From positions 1-32,101 of the forward strand of contig NZ_JAPUVO010000125.1 of assembly GCF_029255185.1 (NCBI RefSeq): a DNA stretch of 32,101 bases, read 5' to 3'. The notes under the pieces were generated by a model. The model was not told the DNA's origin, ran no database searches, and saw only the letters and a program-made list of their open reading frames with translations. The translations under genes were made by a program, and so were the position numbers. This DNA is from Propionivibrio sp. Its GTDB lineage: Bacteria; Pseudomonadota; Gammaproteobacteria; Burkholderiales; Rhodocyclaceae. Position 1 is the first letter of the stretch. Each line of letters begins with the position of its first letter. Shown in pieces: positions 1 to 8,421 of this stretch.

Positions 1-2
1 AG

Positions 3-164
3 TCGCTGAAACTCGGGAAGCGAGCGGGGAAACGGCAAATCGTCTCGTTCAAGCACGTCGATAACCATGGCCATCCCAAGTTGGCACAGATGCTCAACAT
101 ACTACCGGTAGTGGATTTGGGAGACAACCGGATAAGCACGGATGCAACAACACATCGCATTTGA
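3..164 (+). CDS. 3' end of an unidentified protein (partial)
   Basis: An open frame runs in from the left edge and stops at TGA 162-164, giving 53 residues of C-terminus. The tail contains KHVDNHGHPKLAQMLN and ends DATTHRI. I do not recognise a family. The start lies outside the window, so the piece could be the end of a real gene or a chance open frame. The neighbouring gene at 415-925 is broken, so this may be part of a decayed region. Confidence 0.3.
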   Translation, partial: SLKLGKRAGKRQIVSFKHVDNHGHPKLAQMLNILPVVDLGDNRISTDATTHRI

Positions 165-237
165 TAGACTTGCGGCTGGTCAGGCATCTTTCCGCGAATG
201 TTCTAAGCAGCATTTGCAAGTAAGAACGCACTGAGTT

Positions 238-308
238 GGTGGAGTTTGGCGGGAGTTGCCGCCCCACCGCCAGAATCCCTTGCTATTGAAGGATTCTTTC
301 CATTCAAT
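238..308. repeat. Overlapping inverted repeats in a gene-free stretch
   Basis: The stretch 165-414 has no recognisable gene. It holds three inverted repeats. First, GGTGG (238-242) and GGCGG (248-252) pair with CCGCC (259-263) and CCACC (264-268). Second, AGAATCC (272-278) pairs with GGATTCT (291-297). Third, ATTGAA (285-290) pairs with TTCAAT (303-308), which excludes the second hairpin. They could be terminators downstream of the flanking genes, which converge here, or remnants of a mobile-element end. No T-tract makes the terminator reading certain. Confidence 0.4.
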
Positions 309-414
309 GGCTTCGCACCCATCGCCTTACCCATCATCGCGCGTGGGACGTTGTGAGATGGAGTGAGTGTATCTGCAGCAATACGCTGTTTATCAAGGTC
401 CCTGTACTGCAGGG

Positions 415-925
415 TTAGCCATCAGTGTGTAGGGATGCGCGACCAAATGACGAATCCGAGTACAGGCCAAGTGCGTCTTCGGGAGGGACTTTAGCGCAGA
501 GTATGTCTTTGTCGAGTGCCTTAGTTAGAGCCCTAGGCAGACGATCTAGGATGGCTTCTACAAGTGCATTAATCGCTGGTAGATCCTCATCTCCTATTTC
601 GATCGGACTATCCCGTTTGGGGTAACGAAGTTGGGCATATTCGTCGAGCAGGCCAAGAACGCGAGTTTCCTCTTCGTTAGGGTGGCGGCGCCGTGGGCCT
701 TTTCAAGTTCAGCATACAGATCGCGCAGGCCGTGAATCCCCGAGAACTTCCCAGCCGAATGCAATAGCCACGCTTTAAGCAACAACTCGACTGAGATGTG
801 AGCCAAGTACCCGGCAGAGTCAAAGAATAACGGACTTGCCTGGAATAGGCTTTCAGCCGCCCTCAGGTGATCCAAGCTGCTATGCAGCAGATCAGCATCC
901 CAATGCCTGTATCAACTTCCGTCAT
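415..925 (-). pseudogene. HEPN-domain protein gene broken by frameshifts
   Basis: On the minus strand the central frame encodes a HEPN-like helical domain (LAHISVELLLKAWLLHSAGK, then GIHGLRDLYAELEKAHGAATL). Near 680-686 the sense continues in another frame as PNEEETRVLGLLDEYAQLRY, then PKRDSP, IEIGDEDLPAINALVEAILD and on to a TAA at 415-417. At the 5' end the central frame has no ATG. An ATG at 923-925 (MTEVDT) in a third frame would lead into HWDADLLHSSLDHLRAAESL after one more shift near 910. Joined, the three pieces give about 170 residues, a normal length for a stand-alone HEPN protein. HEPN proteins often act as nucleases or toxins, sometimes with a nucleotidyltransferase partner; none is visible here. 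The downstream shift is well supported by continuous sense on both sides; the upstream one is less sure. Sequencing or assembly error is an alternative to true decay. Confidence 0.7.
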
Positions 926-973
926 TATCAGAGGTGAACCTACCCAATCCTTTCGGCCAGTGCTGCCAGGCGC

Positions 974-1726
974 TCAAGCGACGCGCTGCAGCTCTTCCTT
1001 GGCAAATAGCGCGGCACCGACAATTCCCGCCTGATTCAGAAAGTTGGCGGCGACTACCGGCGCCTTGGTGGTGAGTTGACCTGAGAACTTGTGCAGTTTA
1101 GCGCTGACCCCACCACCGAGCACGATCAGGTCGGGCCAGAACAGCGTCTCCATGGTGCTCAGATAAAGGTTGAGGCGCGTTCCCCATTCCTTCCACTTAA
1201 GATTTTTTGTGAGACGAGCGGTTTCGGAGGCGTAATGTTCCGCCTCGACACCGTTTTCAAGGAGTAGGTGGCCCAGTTCGGTGTTGGGTAACAGTTGACC
1301 GTTGATGAAAAGGGCGGTGCCCAGGCCGGTGCCGATGGTGATGATCAGCACTACACCTGTATTGCCCTTGCCGGCACCGAAGCGAATTTCCGCCAGGCCG
1401 GCGGCATCGGCATCGTTGACCATGTAAGTTGGGCAAGCCGTCTGCTGCGAAAAATAGTCGGTAATCGGTAAGCCGATAAAGGATGGGTCGATATTGGCCG
1501 CAGTGCGGGCGACGCCGTGCTGGATGGCGGCGGGGAAGCCGATGCCGATTGGGCCCTTCCATTGGTACTGTTCCACCAGTTCCTTCAGTGTCGCGCCAAT
1601 CGCAGCGGGGGTGGCCGGATGCGGCGTCGTGACCCGGATTCGTTCGCTCAGCAGTGCGCCAATTTCAGTGTCAACGAAGGCCGCCTTGATTCCCGTTCCA
1701 CCCACATCGATGCCCAGAATATGCAC
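974..1726 (-). CDS. ppgK: Polyphosphate glucokinase (ROK family)
   Basis: Phosphorylates glucose using inorganic polyphosphate as phosphoryl donor; cytoplasmic. The 250-residue product starts HILGIDVGGTGIKAAFVD, the first phosphate-binding loop of ROK/hexokinase-fold kinases. It carries MVNDADAAGLAE with the likely catalytic Asp, then IITIGTGLGTALF (second phosphate loop) and ELGHLLLENG. The overall pattern fits polyphosphate glucokinases rather than ATP glucokinases, and the position directly downstream of ppk1 supports this. I chose GTG at 1724-1726 because a GCGAGG ribosome site lies just upstream and the preceding 35 codons overlap the end of ppk1 and look non-native. It follows the ppk1 stop by 65 bases on the same strand, so co-transcription is likely. 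Donor specificity is inferred, not visible. Confidence 0.85.
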   Translation of the reverse strand: MHILGIDVGGTGIKAAFVDTEIGALLSERIRVTTPHPATPAAIGATLKELVEQYQWKGPIGIGFPAAIQHGVARTAANIDPSFIGLPITDYFSQQTACPTYMVNDADAAGLAEIRFGAGKGNTGVVLIITIGTGLGTALFINGQLLPNTELGHLLLENGVEAEHYASETARLTKNLKWKEWGTRLNLYLSTMETLFWPDLIVLGGGVSAKLHKFSGQLTTKAPVVAANFLNQAGIVGAALFAKEELQRVA

Positions 1727-1791
1727 TCTCTTTACCTCGCGAAATAATCGACCAGCGTAATATCCAGCTCGTTGTTGATGTGACGCATGAA

Positions 1792-3897
1792 TCAGGGTTT
1801 GAGCAGCTCGATCAGTTCGCTCTGGGCGCAACGCGGTTTGCTGCGCGAGGTGCGGCGTGGGTGGTAGCTGCCGTTGGCGTCCATCTCCCAGGACTGCTGG
1901 TTGTCGGTCAGATAAATCTGTAGTCCTTCGGCGATGACCCGGCGCTTGTGTTTCTTGTCGAGTACCGGGAAGGCAAGCTCGATGCGGCGGAAAAAATTGC
2001 GCTCCATCCAGTCAGCGCTTGAGAGATAAACCTTCTCCTCGCCACCGGCATAAAAATAGAAAACGCGATGATGTTCAAGCAGCCTGCCAATAATCGAACG
2101 GACACGAATATTCTCCGACAACCCCTTGATTCCTGGTCTTAGAGCACAAACGCCACGCACGATCAGGTCAATCTTGACACCGGCTTGCGACGCCTCGTAA
2201 AGCGCGCTGATGGCTTCGGGTTCGAGCAGTGAGTTCATCTTGGCGATGATGCGCGAGCGCTTACCGGCGCGTGCGGCGCGGACCTCTTCATGAATTGAGG
2301 CAAGGATGTTCTGCTGCAACGAAAAGGGCGCCTGCCAAAGATGTTTCAGTGATTGGGCGCGGCCGAGCCCGGTGAGTTGCTTGAAGACCTCGTTGACGTC
2401 GGCGCCTATCTCTTCATTGCAGGTCAGCAGCCCGAAATCAGAATAAAGACGAGCGGTCTTCGGGTGGTAGTTGCCGGTGCCCAGATGCACATAGCGGCGC
2501 AGCGAACTGCCGGACTTTCCTTCTTCACGACGCACGATCATCAGCATCTTGGCGTGAGTTTTGTAGCCGACGACGCCATAGATGACATGGGCGCCAACTT
2601 CCTCCAGTTTGGTTGCCCAGCCGATGTTTGCTTCCTCGTCAAAGCGCGCCATCAGTTCGACGACAACGGTGACTTCCTTGCCGTTCTGAGCAGCGCGCAG
2701 CAGCGATTGCATCAGGACAGAATCGGTTCCGGTGCGGTAAACCGTCATCTTGATGGCCACCACCTGAACATCGGTCGCGGCCTGGTCAAGCAGCTCGATG
2801 ACCGGGGTGAAGCTCTGGTAAGGGTGGTGCAGGAGGATGTCACCGCCGCGTATGGCATCAAACATATGGTGGCACTTTTGCAGCGCTTTCGGTATTCCCG
2901 GCTGAAAGGGCTGAAATTTCAGGTCGTTACGCAGCACCCAATCGGGTACCTGCATCAGCCGCACCAGGTTCACCGGGCCGGCGACGCGATAGAGATCGGC
3001 GTCGTGAAGGTTAAATTGTGACAGCAGGAACTCGGCCATGACCTCCGAGCAGTTGTCGGCCACCTCCAGGCGAACGCCATCGCCAAAGTGCCGCTGCGGG
3101 AGCTCTCCCTGAATCTTCGCACGCAGGTTTTTCACCTCTTCTTCATCGACAAAGAGGTCGCTATTGCGGGTGACACGAAACTGATAACAACCGAGGACGT
3201 TCATGCCGGAGAACAACTCGCCAACAAAAGTGTGCAGTACCGAGGAGAGGAACACGAAGCCGTACTCACAGTCGCAGAGCTCCTGCGGCAGGCGGATGAC
3301 ACGTGGCAGGACGCGAGGCGCCTGGACGATAGCGGCACCGGAGCTGCGACCAAAGGCATCCTTGCCTTCGAGTTCAATGGCGAAATTCAGACTCTTGTTG
3401 AGTACCCGCGGGAAGGGATGCGACGGATCAAGACCGATCGGAGTGAGTACCGGCATGACTTCGCGGAAAAAATAGCCTTGTATCCATGCGAGCTGGGCTT
3501 CGTTCCAGTCTGTCCGGCGGATGAAGCGGATGCCTTCGGCGGCGAGCCTGGGCAGTACCTCGCCGTTGAGCAGTACATATTGTTCCTCAACTAGCGTGTG
3601 CGCCTCATCACTGACCAGGCGGTAGGCGGCACGTGCTGTCAGGCCGTCGGCAGTGACTGCGACAGAGTTGAGCTTGACTTGCTCTTTGAGACCGGCGACA
3701 CGGATTTCGAAAAATTCGTCGAGATTGCTACTGACGATGCAAAGGAAACGCAGTCGTTCGAGCAGCGGGATAAGCGGGTTTTTGGCTTGTGACAGCACAC
3801 GCCGGTTGAACGCCAGGATGCCGAGTTCACGGTTCAGGAAATTCTCGGCGGGGAAGTGAGCCGCCCCGATATTAAGGACCTCGATGCGATTCGTCAT
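1792..3897 (-). CDS. ppk1: Polyphosphate kinase 1
   Basis: Makes long-chain polyphosphate reversibly from ATP, usually at the inner face of the membrane. The 701-residue length is normal for PPK1. The N domain opens with FLNRELGILAFNRRVL (about residues 20-35) and FLCIVSSNLDEFFEIRVAGL (51-70). The two phospholipase-D-like C domains carry the histidines expected for catalysis: H448 in KTHAKMLMI (equivalent to E. coli H435, the phosphorylated one) and H609 in LLEHHRVFYF (equivalent to H592). RYVHLGTGNYHPKTARLYSD (468-487) is a strong family signature. The gene is divergent from ppx across a 140-base spacer and followed by a polyphosphate glucokinase. The tail (about 680-701) is basic and less conserved. 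I see no convincing Pho box. Confidence 0.97.
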   Translation of the reverse strand: MTNRIEVLNIGAAHFPAENFLNRELGILAFNRRVLSQAKNPLIPLLERLRFLCIVSSNLDEFFEIRVAGLKEQVKLNSVAVTADGLTARAAYRLVSDEAHTLVEEQYVLLNGEVLPRLAAEGIRFIRRTDWNEAQLAWIQGYFFREVMPVLTPIGLDPSHPFPRVLNKSLNFAIELEGKDAFGRSSGAAIVQAPRVLPRVIRLPQELCDCEYGFVFLSSVLHTFVGELFSGMNVLGCYQFRVTRNSDLFVDEEEVKNLRAKIQGELPQRHFGDGVRLEVADNCSEVMAEFLLSQFNLHDADLYRVAGPVNLVRLMQVPDWVLRNDLKFQPFQPGIPKALQKCHHMFDAIRGGDILLHHPYQSFTPVIELLDQAATDVQVVAIKMTVYRTGTDSVLMQSLLRAAQNGKEVTVVVELMARFDEEANIGWATKLEEVGAHVIYGVVGYKTHAKMLMIVRREEGKSGSSLRRYVHLGTGNYHPKTARLYSDFGLLTCNEEIGADVNEVFKQLTGLGRAQSLKHLWQAPFSLQQNILASIHEEVRAARAGKRSRIIAKMNSLLEPEAISALYEASQAGVKIDLIVRGVCALRPGIKGLSENIRVRSIIGRLLEHHRVFYFYAGGEEKVYLSSADWMERNFFRRIELAFPVLDKKHKRRVIAEGLQIYLTDNQQSWEMDANGSYHPRRTSRSKPRCAQSELIELLKP

Positions 3898-3996
3898 ACG
3901 GCCATTGGATCAGGAATGGATGGGCGATGCAAGCGTGCGACTCCGTTGCCAAAACTATTGCCGTTTTCTCGCCAATGGCCGCAGGTTTGGCGGTGT

Positions 3997-4002
3997 TAGA
4001 AT
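3997..4002 (+). promoter_or_regulatory. Possible -10 element for ppx
   Basis: TAGAAT lies 40 bases before the preferred ppx start, in the spacer between the divergent ppk1 and ppx. The region at -35 (around 3974-3979) does not match TTGACA well, so this is a weak call based mainly on the -10. Confidence 0.3.
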
Positions 4003-4041
4003 AATCGCCGACAGAAACAACAGATGGCAGAGAAACGGCTT

Positions 4042-5553
4042 ATGGTTTATGAACAGATCGCTGCGGTTGATCTTGGCTCCAACAGTTTCCGTCTGCAGAT
4101 TGGCCGTGTCGTTGATAACCAGATTTATCCGCTCGATACGCTGAAAGAATCCGTTCGCCTAGCCTCCGGATTGACCCCAGAAAAATTGCTTGATGATCCT
4201 GCGCAGCAACGCGCGCTCGAGGCTTTGCGCCGATTTGGCGAGCGTTTGCGCGGTTTTCAGCCCGAAGCCGTGCGTGTCGTGGCGACTAATACCCTGCGCG
4301 TGGCCAAGAATGCCCGAACATTTATTCCGCTCGCCGAGGCGGCGCTCGGCTTCCCGATTGAAATCATTGGCGGTCGTGAGGAAGCGCGCCTGATTTACAT
4401 TGGCGCCGCGCATGCCTTGCCGGCCGTCGAACACAAGCGCCTGGTCATTGATATCGGTGGTGGCTCGACCGAATTCATTATTGGTAAAAAGCTCGATCCG
4501 CTGGTCATGGAGTCGCTGTTCATGGGGTGCGTCAGCTATTCCCTGCGTTTCTTTCCGGATGGCAAAGTGGACAGGAAGCGTTTCTTTGAAGCTGAAGTAT
4601 CGGCGGCTCGTGAGGTTCAAACGATCGTTCTGGAATACCGGCGAATCGGCTGGACCGAAGCCGTTGCGTCCTCGGGGACGGCGCGTGCCATCGCCGATCT
4701 GCTCGAATGCAATGGGCTTAATCCTGAAGGCGTCAGCGGTATTACCCGTGAGGGCTTAGCCAAGCTGCATGCCTTGATGATTCGCGCGGGCTCGGCTGCA
4801 AATTTAAAGTTGGCGGGTTTGCGCGCTGACCGTATTCCGGTTTTGCCGGGTGGCGTTGCGATCATGTCGGCGATCTTTTCCGAATTGGATATCGAGCGCA
4901 TAAGCTATTCTGTAGGCGCTTTGCGCCTCGGGGTGCTCTACGACCTGCTCGGGCGCTTTCATCATCAGGATATGCGCGATGCGACGGTGCGCCAGTTCAT
5001 GCGCCGCTACCAGGTGGATACCCAGCAGGCCGAACGTGTCGAGCAGACGGCGCTGGCCTTGCTCGGTCAATTGATCGAAATCGATTCGCCTGAACACGAG
5101 GGCGATGTCCATTTTTTGCGCTGGGCCGTGGCCTTGCACGAAATCGGGATATCTATTTCTCACAGCGGTTTTCACAAGCACGGGGCTTATATCGTCAGCT
5201 ATGCCGATATGCCGGGCTTCTCGAAACAGGACCAGGAGCGCCTGGCGCTCCTGGTGCTCGGACAGCGGGGCAAGCTGGAAAAACTTCCGTCGACAGCCGC
5301 GTCTGACGCCGTTTGGCGACTTGTTTTCTGCCTTCGTGCGGCAGTGCTTCTGCATCGCTCGCGTGACGACCAGCCTTTGCCGCCAATCCTTGTTAAGCAG
5401 ACGGGCGCCGGCTTCCAGCTTGAGCTTCCCGCCGACTGGCTGCATGCCAATCCGCTCAGTGCGGCCGCTCTGGTCGATGAAGCCCAGGTCTGGCAGCGTA
5501 TTGGTGGCGCCCTGAGGGTCAAGCGCCGGGCCAAAGTTCACGCGCCGGAATAG
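4042..5553 (+). CDS. ppx: Exopolyphosphatase (Ppx/GppA family)
   Basis: Releases phosphate from polyphosphate ends; a role in pppGpp hydrolysis is also possible for this family. The N-terminal actin-like fold shows AAVDLGSNSFRLQIGRVVD (first phosphate loop), RVVATNTLRVAKN, the catalytic-region GGREEARLIYIG and VIDIGGGSTEFIIG (second phosphate loop). The C-terminal half, from about residue 310, is the helical HD-like domain of long Ppx proteins, with ALHEIGISISHSGFHKHGAY. At about 503 residues it is full-length, unlike short GppA-like forms. I prefer ATG 4042 because family members usually begin a few residues before AAVDLGSNS; an in-frame ATG at 4024 adds MAEKRL. Divergent from ppk1, and only 5 bases from the next gene, so it probably heads an operon with the Mla-type transporter. 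Confidence 0.95.
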   Translation: MVYEQIAAVDLGSNSFRLQIGRVVDNQIYPLDTLKESVRLASGLTPEKLLDDPAQQRALEALRRFGERLRGFQPEAVRVVATNTLRVAKNARTFIPLAEAALGFPIEIIGGREEARLIYIGAAHALPAVEHKRLVIDIGGGSTEFIIGKKLDPLVMESLFMGCVSYSLRFFPDGKVDRKRFFEAEVSAAREVQTIVLEYRRIGWTEAVASSGTARAIADLLECNGLNPEGVSGITREGLAKLHALMIRAGSAANLKLAGLRADRIPVLPGGVAIMSAIFSELDIERISYSVGALRLGVLYDLLGRFHHQDMRDATVRQFMRRYQVDTQQAERVEQTALALLGQLIEIDSPEHEGDVHFLRWAVALHEIGISISHSGFHKHGAYIVSYADMPGFSKQDQERLALLVLGQRGKLEKLPSTAASDAVWRLVFCLRAAVLLHRSRDDQPLPPILVKQTGAGFQLELPADWLHANPLSAAALVDEAQVWQRIGGALRVKRRAKVHAPE

Positions 5554-5558
5554 TCCGC

Positions 5559-6680
5559 ATGGCGCAGGCTGAGATTACTGCCGTTGAGCACCAAGGACAA
5601 CTCCAGATCAGGCTTTCCGGAGACTGGACCCTGGCCAACTTGTCGAGCTCCCTGGCCGGATTTGAGGCCCGCTTGCAAATGCTGGCAACGCGGGGCGGCG
5701 ACTGGGATTTGCAAAGCATCGCGCATATCGACAGTGTCGGCGCCATTGTGCTCTGGCGCGCCTGGGGTCGTCACTGGCCGGCTTCACTCAAGGCTTCAGC
5801 GCAGCAACGATCAGTTCTTGAACGGGCCGCGACGGACCACAGCGATCGTCGTTCCACCCCCCGGATACAGCGCCATGTCTGGCTGAGGGGCTTGGGGCGG
5901 CTGGTCCTGTCTTCGGGAAAAAATCTACGCGAAATTGTCGCTTTGATCGGACAGTTGCTGCTCGACCTGGGGCATCTCTTTGCGCATCCGCGCGATATCC
6001 CGTGGCGCGAGTTTTCGGCCAATCTCTATAAGAGTGGCGCTCAGGCGCTACCAGTGACTGCGCTGGTTGGTTTTCTGATCGGCGTTGTTCTGTCCTACTT
6101 GTCTTCCTTGCAACTGAAGACCTTCGGCGCCGATATCTACATCGTCAATTTGCTTGGGATCAGCATTATTCGCGAACTGGGGCCGGTGATTGTCGCAGTT
6201 CTCGTCGCCGGTCGTTCCGGTTCGGCGATGACCGCGCAGATTGGCGTCATGCGGGTAACCGAGGAGATTGATGCGCTGGCGACAATGGGGGTCTCGCGCA
6301 GTTTGCGCCTGGTTTTGCCGAAGGTGGCGGCGCTGTCGATCGCTATGCCGCTGCTGGTGATCTGGTGTGCGGCAGCGGGCATTCTCGGTGGCATGGTGGC
6401 GGCGAATCTTGAGATGGCTTTGTCCTATGGGTTTTTCATTGAGGCCCTGCCCAAGGTGGTGCCGGTCGCCAATGTCTGGATCGGCATCGGTAAAGGCTTT
6501 TTCTTTGGCATTCTGATCGCGCTGATTGCCTGCCACTTTGGTCTGAAAGTTCGGCCGAATACCGAAAGTCTGTCATCGAAAACGACGACCGCAGTTGTCA
6601 CGGCGATTACCGTTGTTATTGTCGTTGATGCCGTGTTTGCGATTTTGACCCGCAATCTGGGCATGCCGGGAGGCGCGTGA
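5559..6680 (+). CDS. mlaE: MlaE-family lipid ABC transporter permease with N-terminal STAS domain
   Basis: Inner-membrane permease of an MCE-type system that moves phospholipids between the inner and outer membranes. Residues 1 to about 95 form a STAS-like domain (LSGDWTLANLSSSLAGFEAR, then SIAHIDSVGAIVLWRAWG), the role played by separate MlaB in E. coli. The rest is a typical MlaE permease: VTALVGFLIGVVLSYLSSLQ, IYIVNLLGISIIRELGPVIV and VAGRSGSAMTAQIGVMRVTE, the conserved coupling-helix region, followed by hydrophobic segments to residue 373. It starts 5 bases after ppx and ends overlapping the ATPase region, so it is clearly in the same operon. The fusion is the notable point. Confidence 0.9.
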   Translation: MAQAEITAVEHQGQLQIRLSGDWTLANLSSSLAGFEARLQMLATRGGDWDLQSIAHIDSVGAIVLWRAWGRHWPASLKASAQQRSVLERAATDHSDRRSTPRIQRHVWLRGLGRLVLSSGKNLREIVALIGQLLLDLGHLFAHPRDIPWREFSANLYKSGAQALPVTALVGFLIGVVLSYLSSLQLKTFGADIYIVNLLGISIIRELGPVIVAVLVAGRSGSAMTAQIGVMRVTEEIDALATMGVSRSLRLVLPKVAALSIAMPLLVIWCAAAGILGGMVAANLEMALSYGFFIEALPKVVPVANVWIGIGKGFFFGILIALIACHFGLKVRPNTESLSSKTTTAVVTAITVVIVVDAVFAILTRNLGMPGGA

Positions 6681-6685
6681 CACTC

Positions 6686-7480
6686 ATGAATGCCACGTCC
6701 AGTGCGCCGGTGACCATCCCGGTCATCCAGATGCGCGGGGTGAGCACGCAATTTGGTGAAACCATCGTTCATCGGAACATTGATCTTGATGTCGAGGCGG
6801 GCCAGATACTCGGGCTGGTTGGCGGTTCAGGTAGCGGCAAGACGACGCTGTTGCGCGAGGTTGTCGGTTTGCTGGTACCGAACACGGGAACGGTCAGGCT
6901 CTTTGGCCATTCGATATTTGATGCTAATCCGCTGCTTCGCCTTGGCGTGCGTCGCCGTTTCGGCATGCTTTTTCAGCAGGGCGCTTTGTTTTCTGCGCTT
7001 TCGGTGTATGACAACATCGCTTTTCCTCTGCGTGAATTACGTGTACTTGATGAGGGAATAATCCGCGATCTGGTTTTCCTGAAACTCGGCATGGTCGAGC
7101 TTGAACCGCGTCATGGGCAGTTGATGCCTGCCGAGTTGTCGGGAGGAATGGTCAAGCGCGTAGCTTTGGCGCGAGCGCTGTCGCTGGAGCCGGAACTGCT
7201 GGTGCTCGATGAACCAACGGCGGGTCTTGATCCTGATCTGGCCGATAACTTTGTCAAATTGATCAGGATGCTGCAAAAAGAGCTGGGGTTCACCGTCGTC
7301 ATGGTCACTCACGATCTCGATACACTGGCGGGTCTGGCGAACCGTGTCGCGGTGCTTGCCGAGCAGCGTATTATCGCCTGCGGCACTCCCACCGAAGTGC
7401 TTGCCGTCGATCATCCGTTCATCCGCAGTTTTTTCTGTTCCGAGCACGCTGCGGCAGTTATGCAAAAAGGGTTGGTTTAA
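6686..7480 (+). CDS. mlaF: MlaF-type ABC transporter ATP-binding protein
   Basis: Cytoplasmic ATPase powering the MCE lipid transporter. It shows Walker A (GLVGGSGSGKTTLLREVVGL), Q-loop (FGMLFQQGALFSALSVYDN), the signature LSGGMVKRVALARAL and Walker B with D-loop (LLVLDEPTAGLDPDLAD), then VTHDLDTL (switch His). The FQQGALFSALSV stretch is typical of MlaF/Ttg2A proteins. GTG 6677 overlaps the mlaE stop but sits only 3 bases from GGGAGG (6668-6673); ATG 6686 is 12 bases away and is my choice. The mlaD start follows 2 bases after the stop. Confidence 0.92.
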   Translation: MNATSSAPVTIPVIQMRGVSTQFGETIVHRNIDLDVEAGQILGLVGGSGSGKTTLLREVVGLLVPNTGTVRLFGHSIFDANPLLRLGVRRRFGMLFQQGALFSALSVYDNIAFPLRELRVLDEGIIRDLVFLKLGMVELEPRHGQLMPAELSGGMVKRVALARALSLEPELLVLDEPTAGLDPDLADNFVKLIRMLQKELGFTVVMVTHDLDTLAGLANRVAVLAEQRIIACGTPTEVLAVDHPFIRSFFCSEHAAAVMQKGLV

Positions 7481-7482
7481 TC

Positions 7483-8421
7483 ATGGAAAATCGTTCACAC
7501 GCGCTGCTTGCCGGATTGTTTGCCCTGTGCCTGGGTTTTTCTGCGGTCGCTGCGCTGTGGTGGTTTGGCGGCAAGCAAGAGTTGAGCAATGAGTTTTTGG
7601 TCACCACCAAAAAAAATATCAGCGGGCTTAGCCAGCAAGGGCAGGTTCGCTATCGCGGCGTTCGGGTTGGCAAGGTGGAATCCATCGAACTCGATCCCAG
7701 TGATTTTAGCAGCACGCTGATTCGCATCAGCATCATGCAGACCATTCCGGTTACGCGAGGAACCACGGCCAAACTCGGCTTTCAGGGCGTGACGGGAATT
7801 GCCCACGTGCTCCTCGAAGATGCCGGGAAGGATAAAACACCGCTGACAGCCGTGCGCGGCGAACTGACCCGGATTCCCATGCAGGATTCGCTGATCCAGG
7901 AGCTCTCGGATGTCGGTGGCGAAACTCTGCGTAACGCCCGCGATTTTCTGCTCAGCGCCAATCAGCTTCTGAGTCCTGAAAATCGTCAGAGCATTGCGAA
8001 AACGCTGGCCAATCTTGAAGCCACGACTGAGAATTCCCGGGAAGCAACAGCCCAGTTGCGGCAGTTGCTGACGTCGGAGAACATACGCCTGATGAGCTCC
8101 TCTCTGGCGCGTATCGATCAGGCTGCCGGGCAGGCTGGCCCCTTCTTTTCCGAAGCACGTGACCTGGTGGCGCGATTGCAATCGGTCAGCGAGAAGCTCG
8201 ATACCACGCTCGGCGATCCGACAGGCGGTGGCGCCGGAGCGCTGATGCCGCGGTTCAACGACTTGATTAGCGAACTCTCTGCCAACTCGCATCAGCTTCG
8301 TCGTGTGCTGCAGATGCTCGAAGACTCGCCGCAGAGCCTGATTTTTGGTCGGCAGAAAGCGCTACCCGGACCCGGTGAAGCCGGCTTCATTGCGCCAGAC
8401 ATGATCAGGAGGCAACCATGA
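7483..8421 (+). CDS. mlaD: MlaD-family MCE substrate-binding protein
   Basis: Periplasmic MCE-domain protein anchored by one N-terminal membrane helix (about residues 8-28, ALLAGLFALCLGFSAVAALW). The MCE domain spans about 38-120, with FLVTTKKNISGLSQQGQVRY, then RGVRVGKVESIELDP, and GFQGVTGIAHVLLEDAG. The remaining residues to 312 are predicted mainly helical (LANLEATTENSREATAQLRQ and similar), as in longer MCE proteins whose helices form a channel. It overlaps the next gene by 4 bases (ATGA), which places it in the ppx-mla operon. Confidence 0.9.
   Translation: MENRSHALLAGLFALCLGFSAVAALWWFGGKQELSNEFLVTTKKNISGLSQQGQVRYRGVRVGKVESIELDPSDFSSTLIRISIMQTIPVTRGTTAKLGFQGVTGIAHVLLEDAGKDKTPLTAVRGELTRIPMQDSLIQELSDVGGETLRNARDFLLSANQLLSPENRQSIAKTLANLEATTENSREATAQLRQLLTSENIRLMSSSLARIDQAAGQAGPFFSEARDLVARLQSVSEKLDTTLGDPTGGGAGALMPRFNDLISELSANSHQLRRVLQMLEDSPQSLIFGRQKALPGPGEAGFIAPDMIRRQP

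Noticed and set aside
2353-3594. Long plus-strand open frames (222 and 168 codons) opposite ppk1
   Set aside because: They are antisense shadows of ppk1, which has complete family motifs on the minus strand.
3940-3975. Possible Pho box between ppk1 and ppx (TTGCC repeated)
   Set aside because: The repeat TTGCC-n7-TTGCC has a 12-base period and lacks the CTGTCAT core; the usual period is 11.
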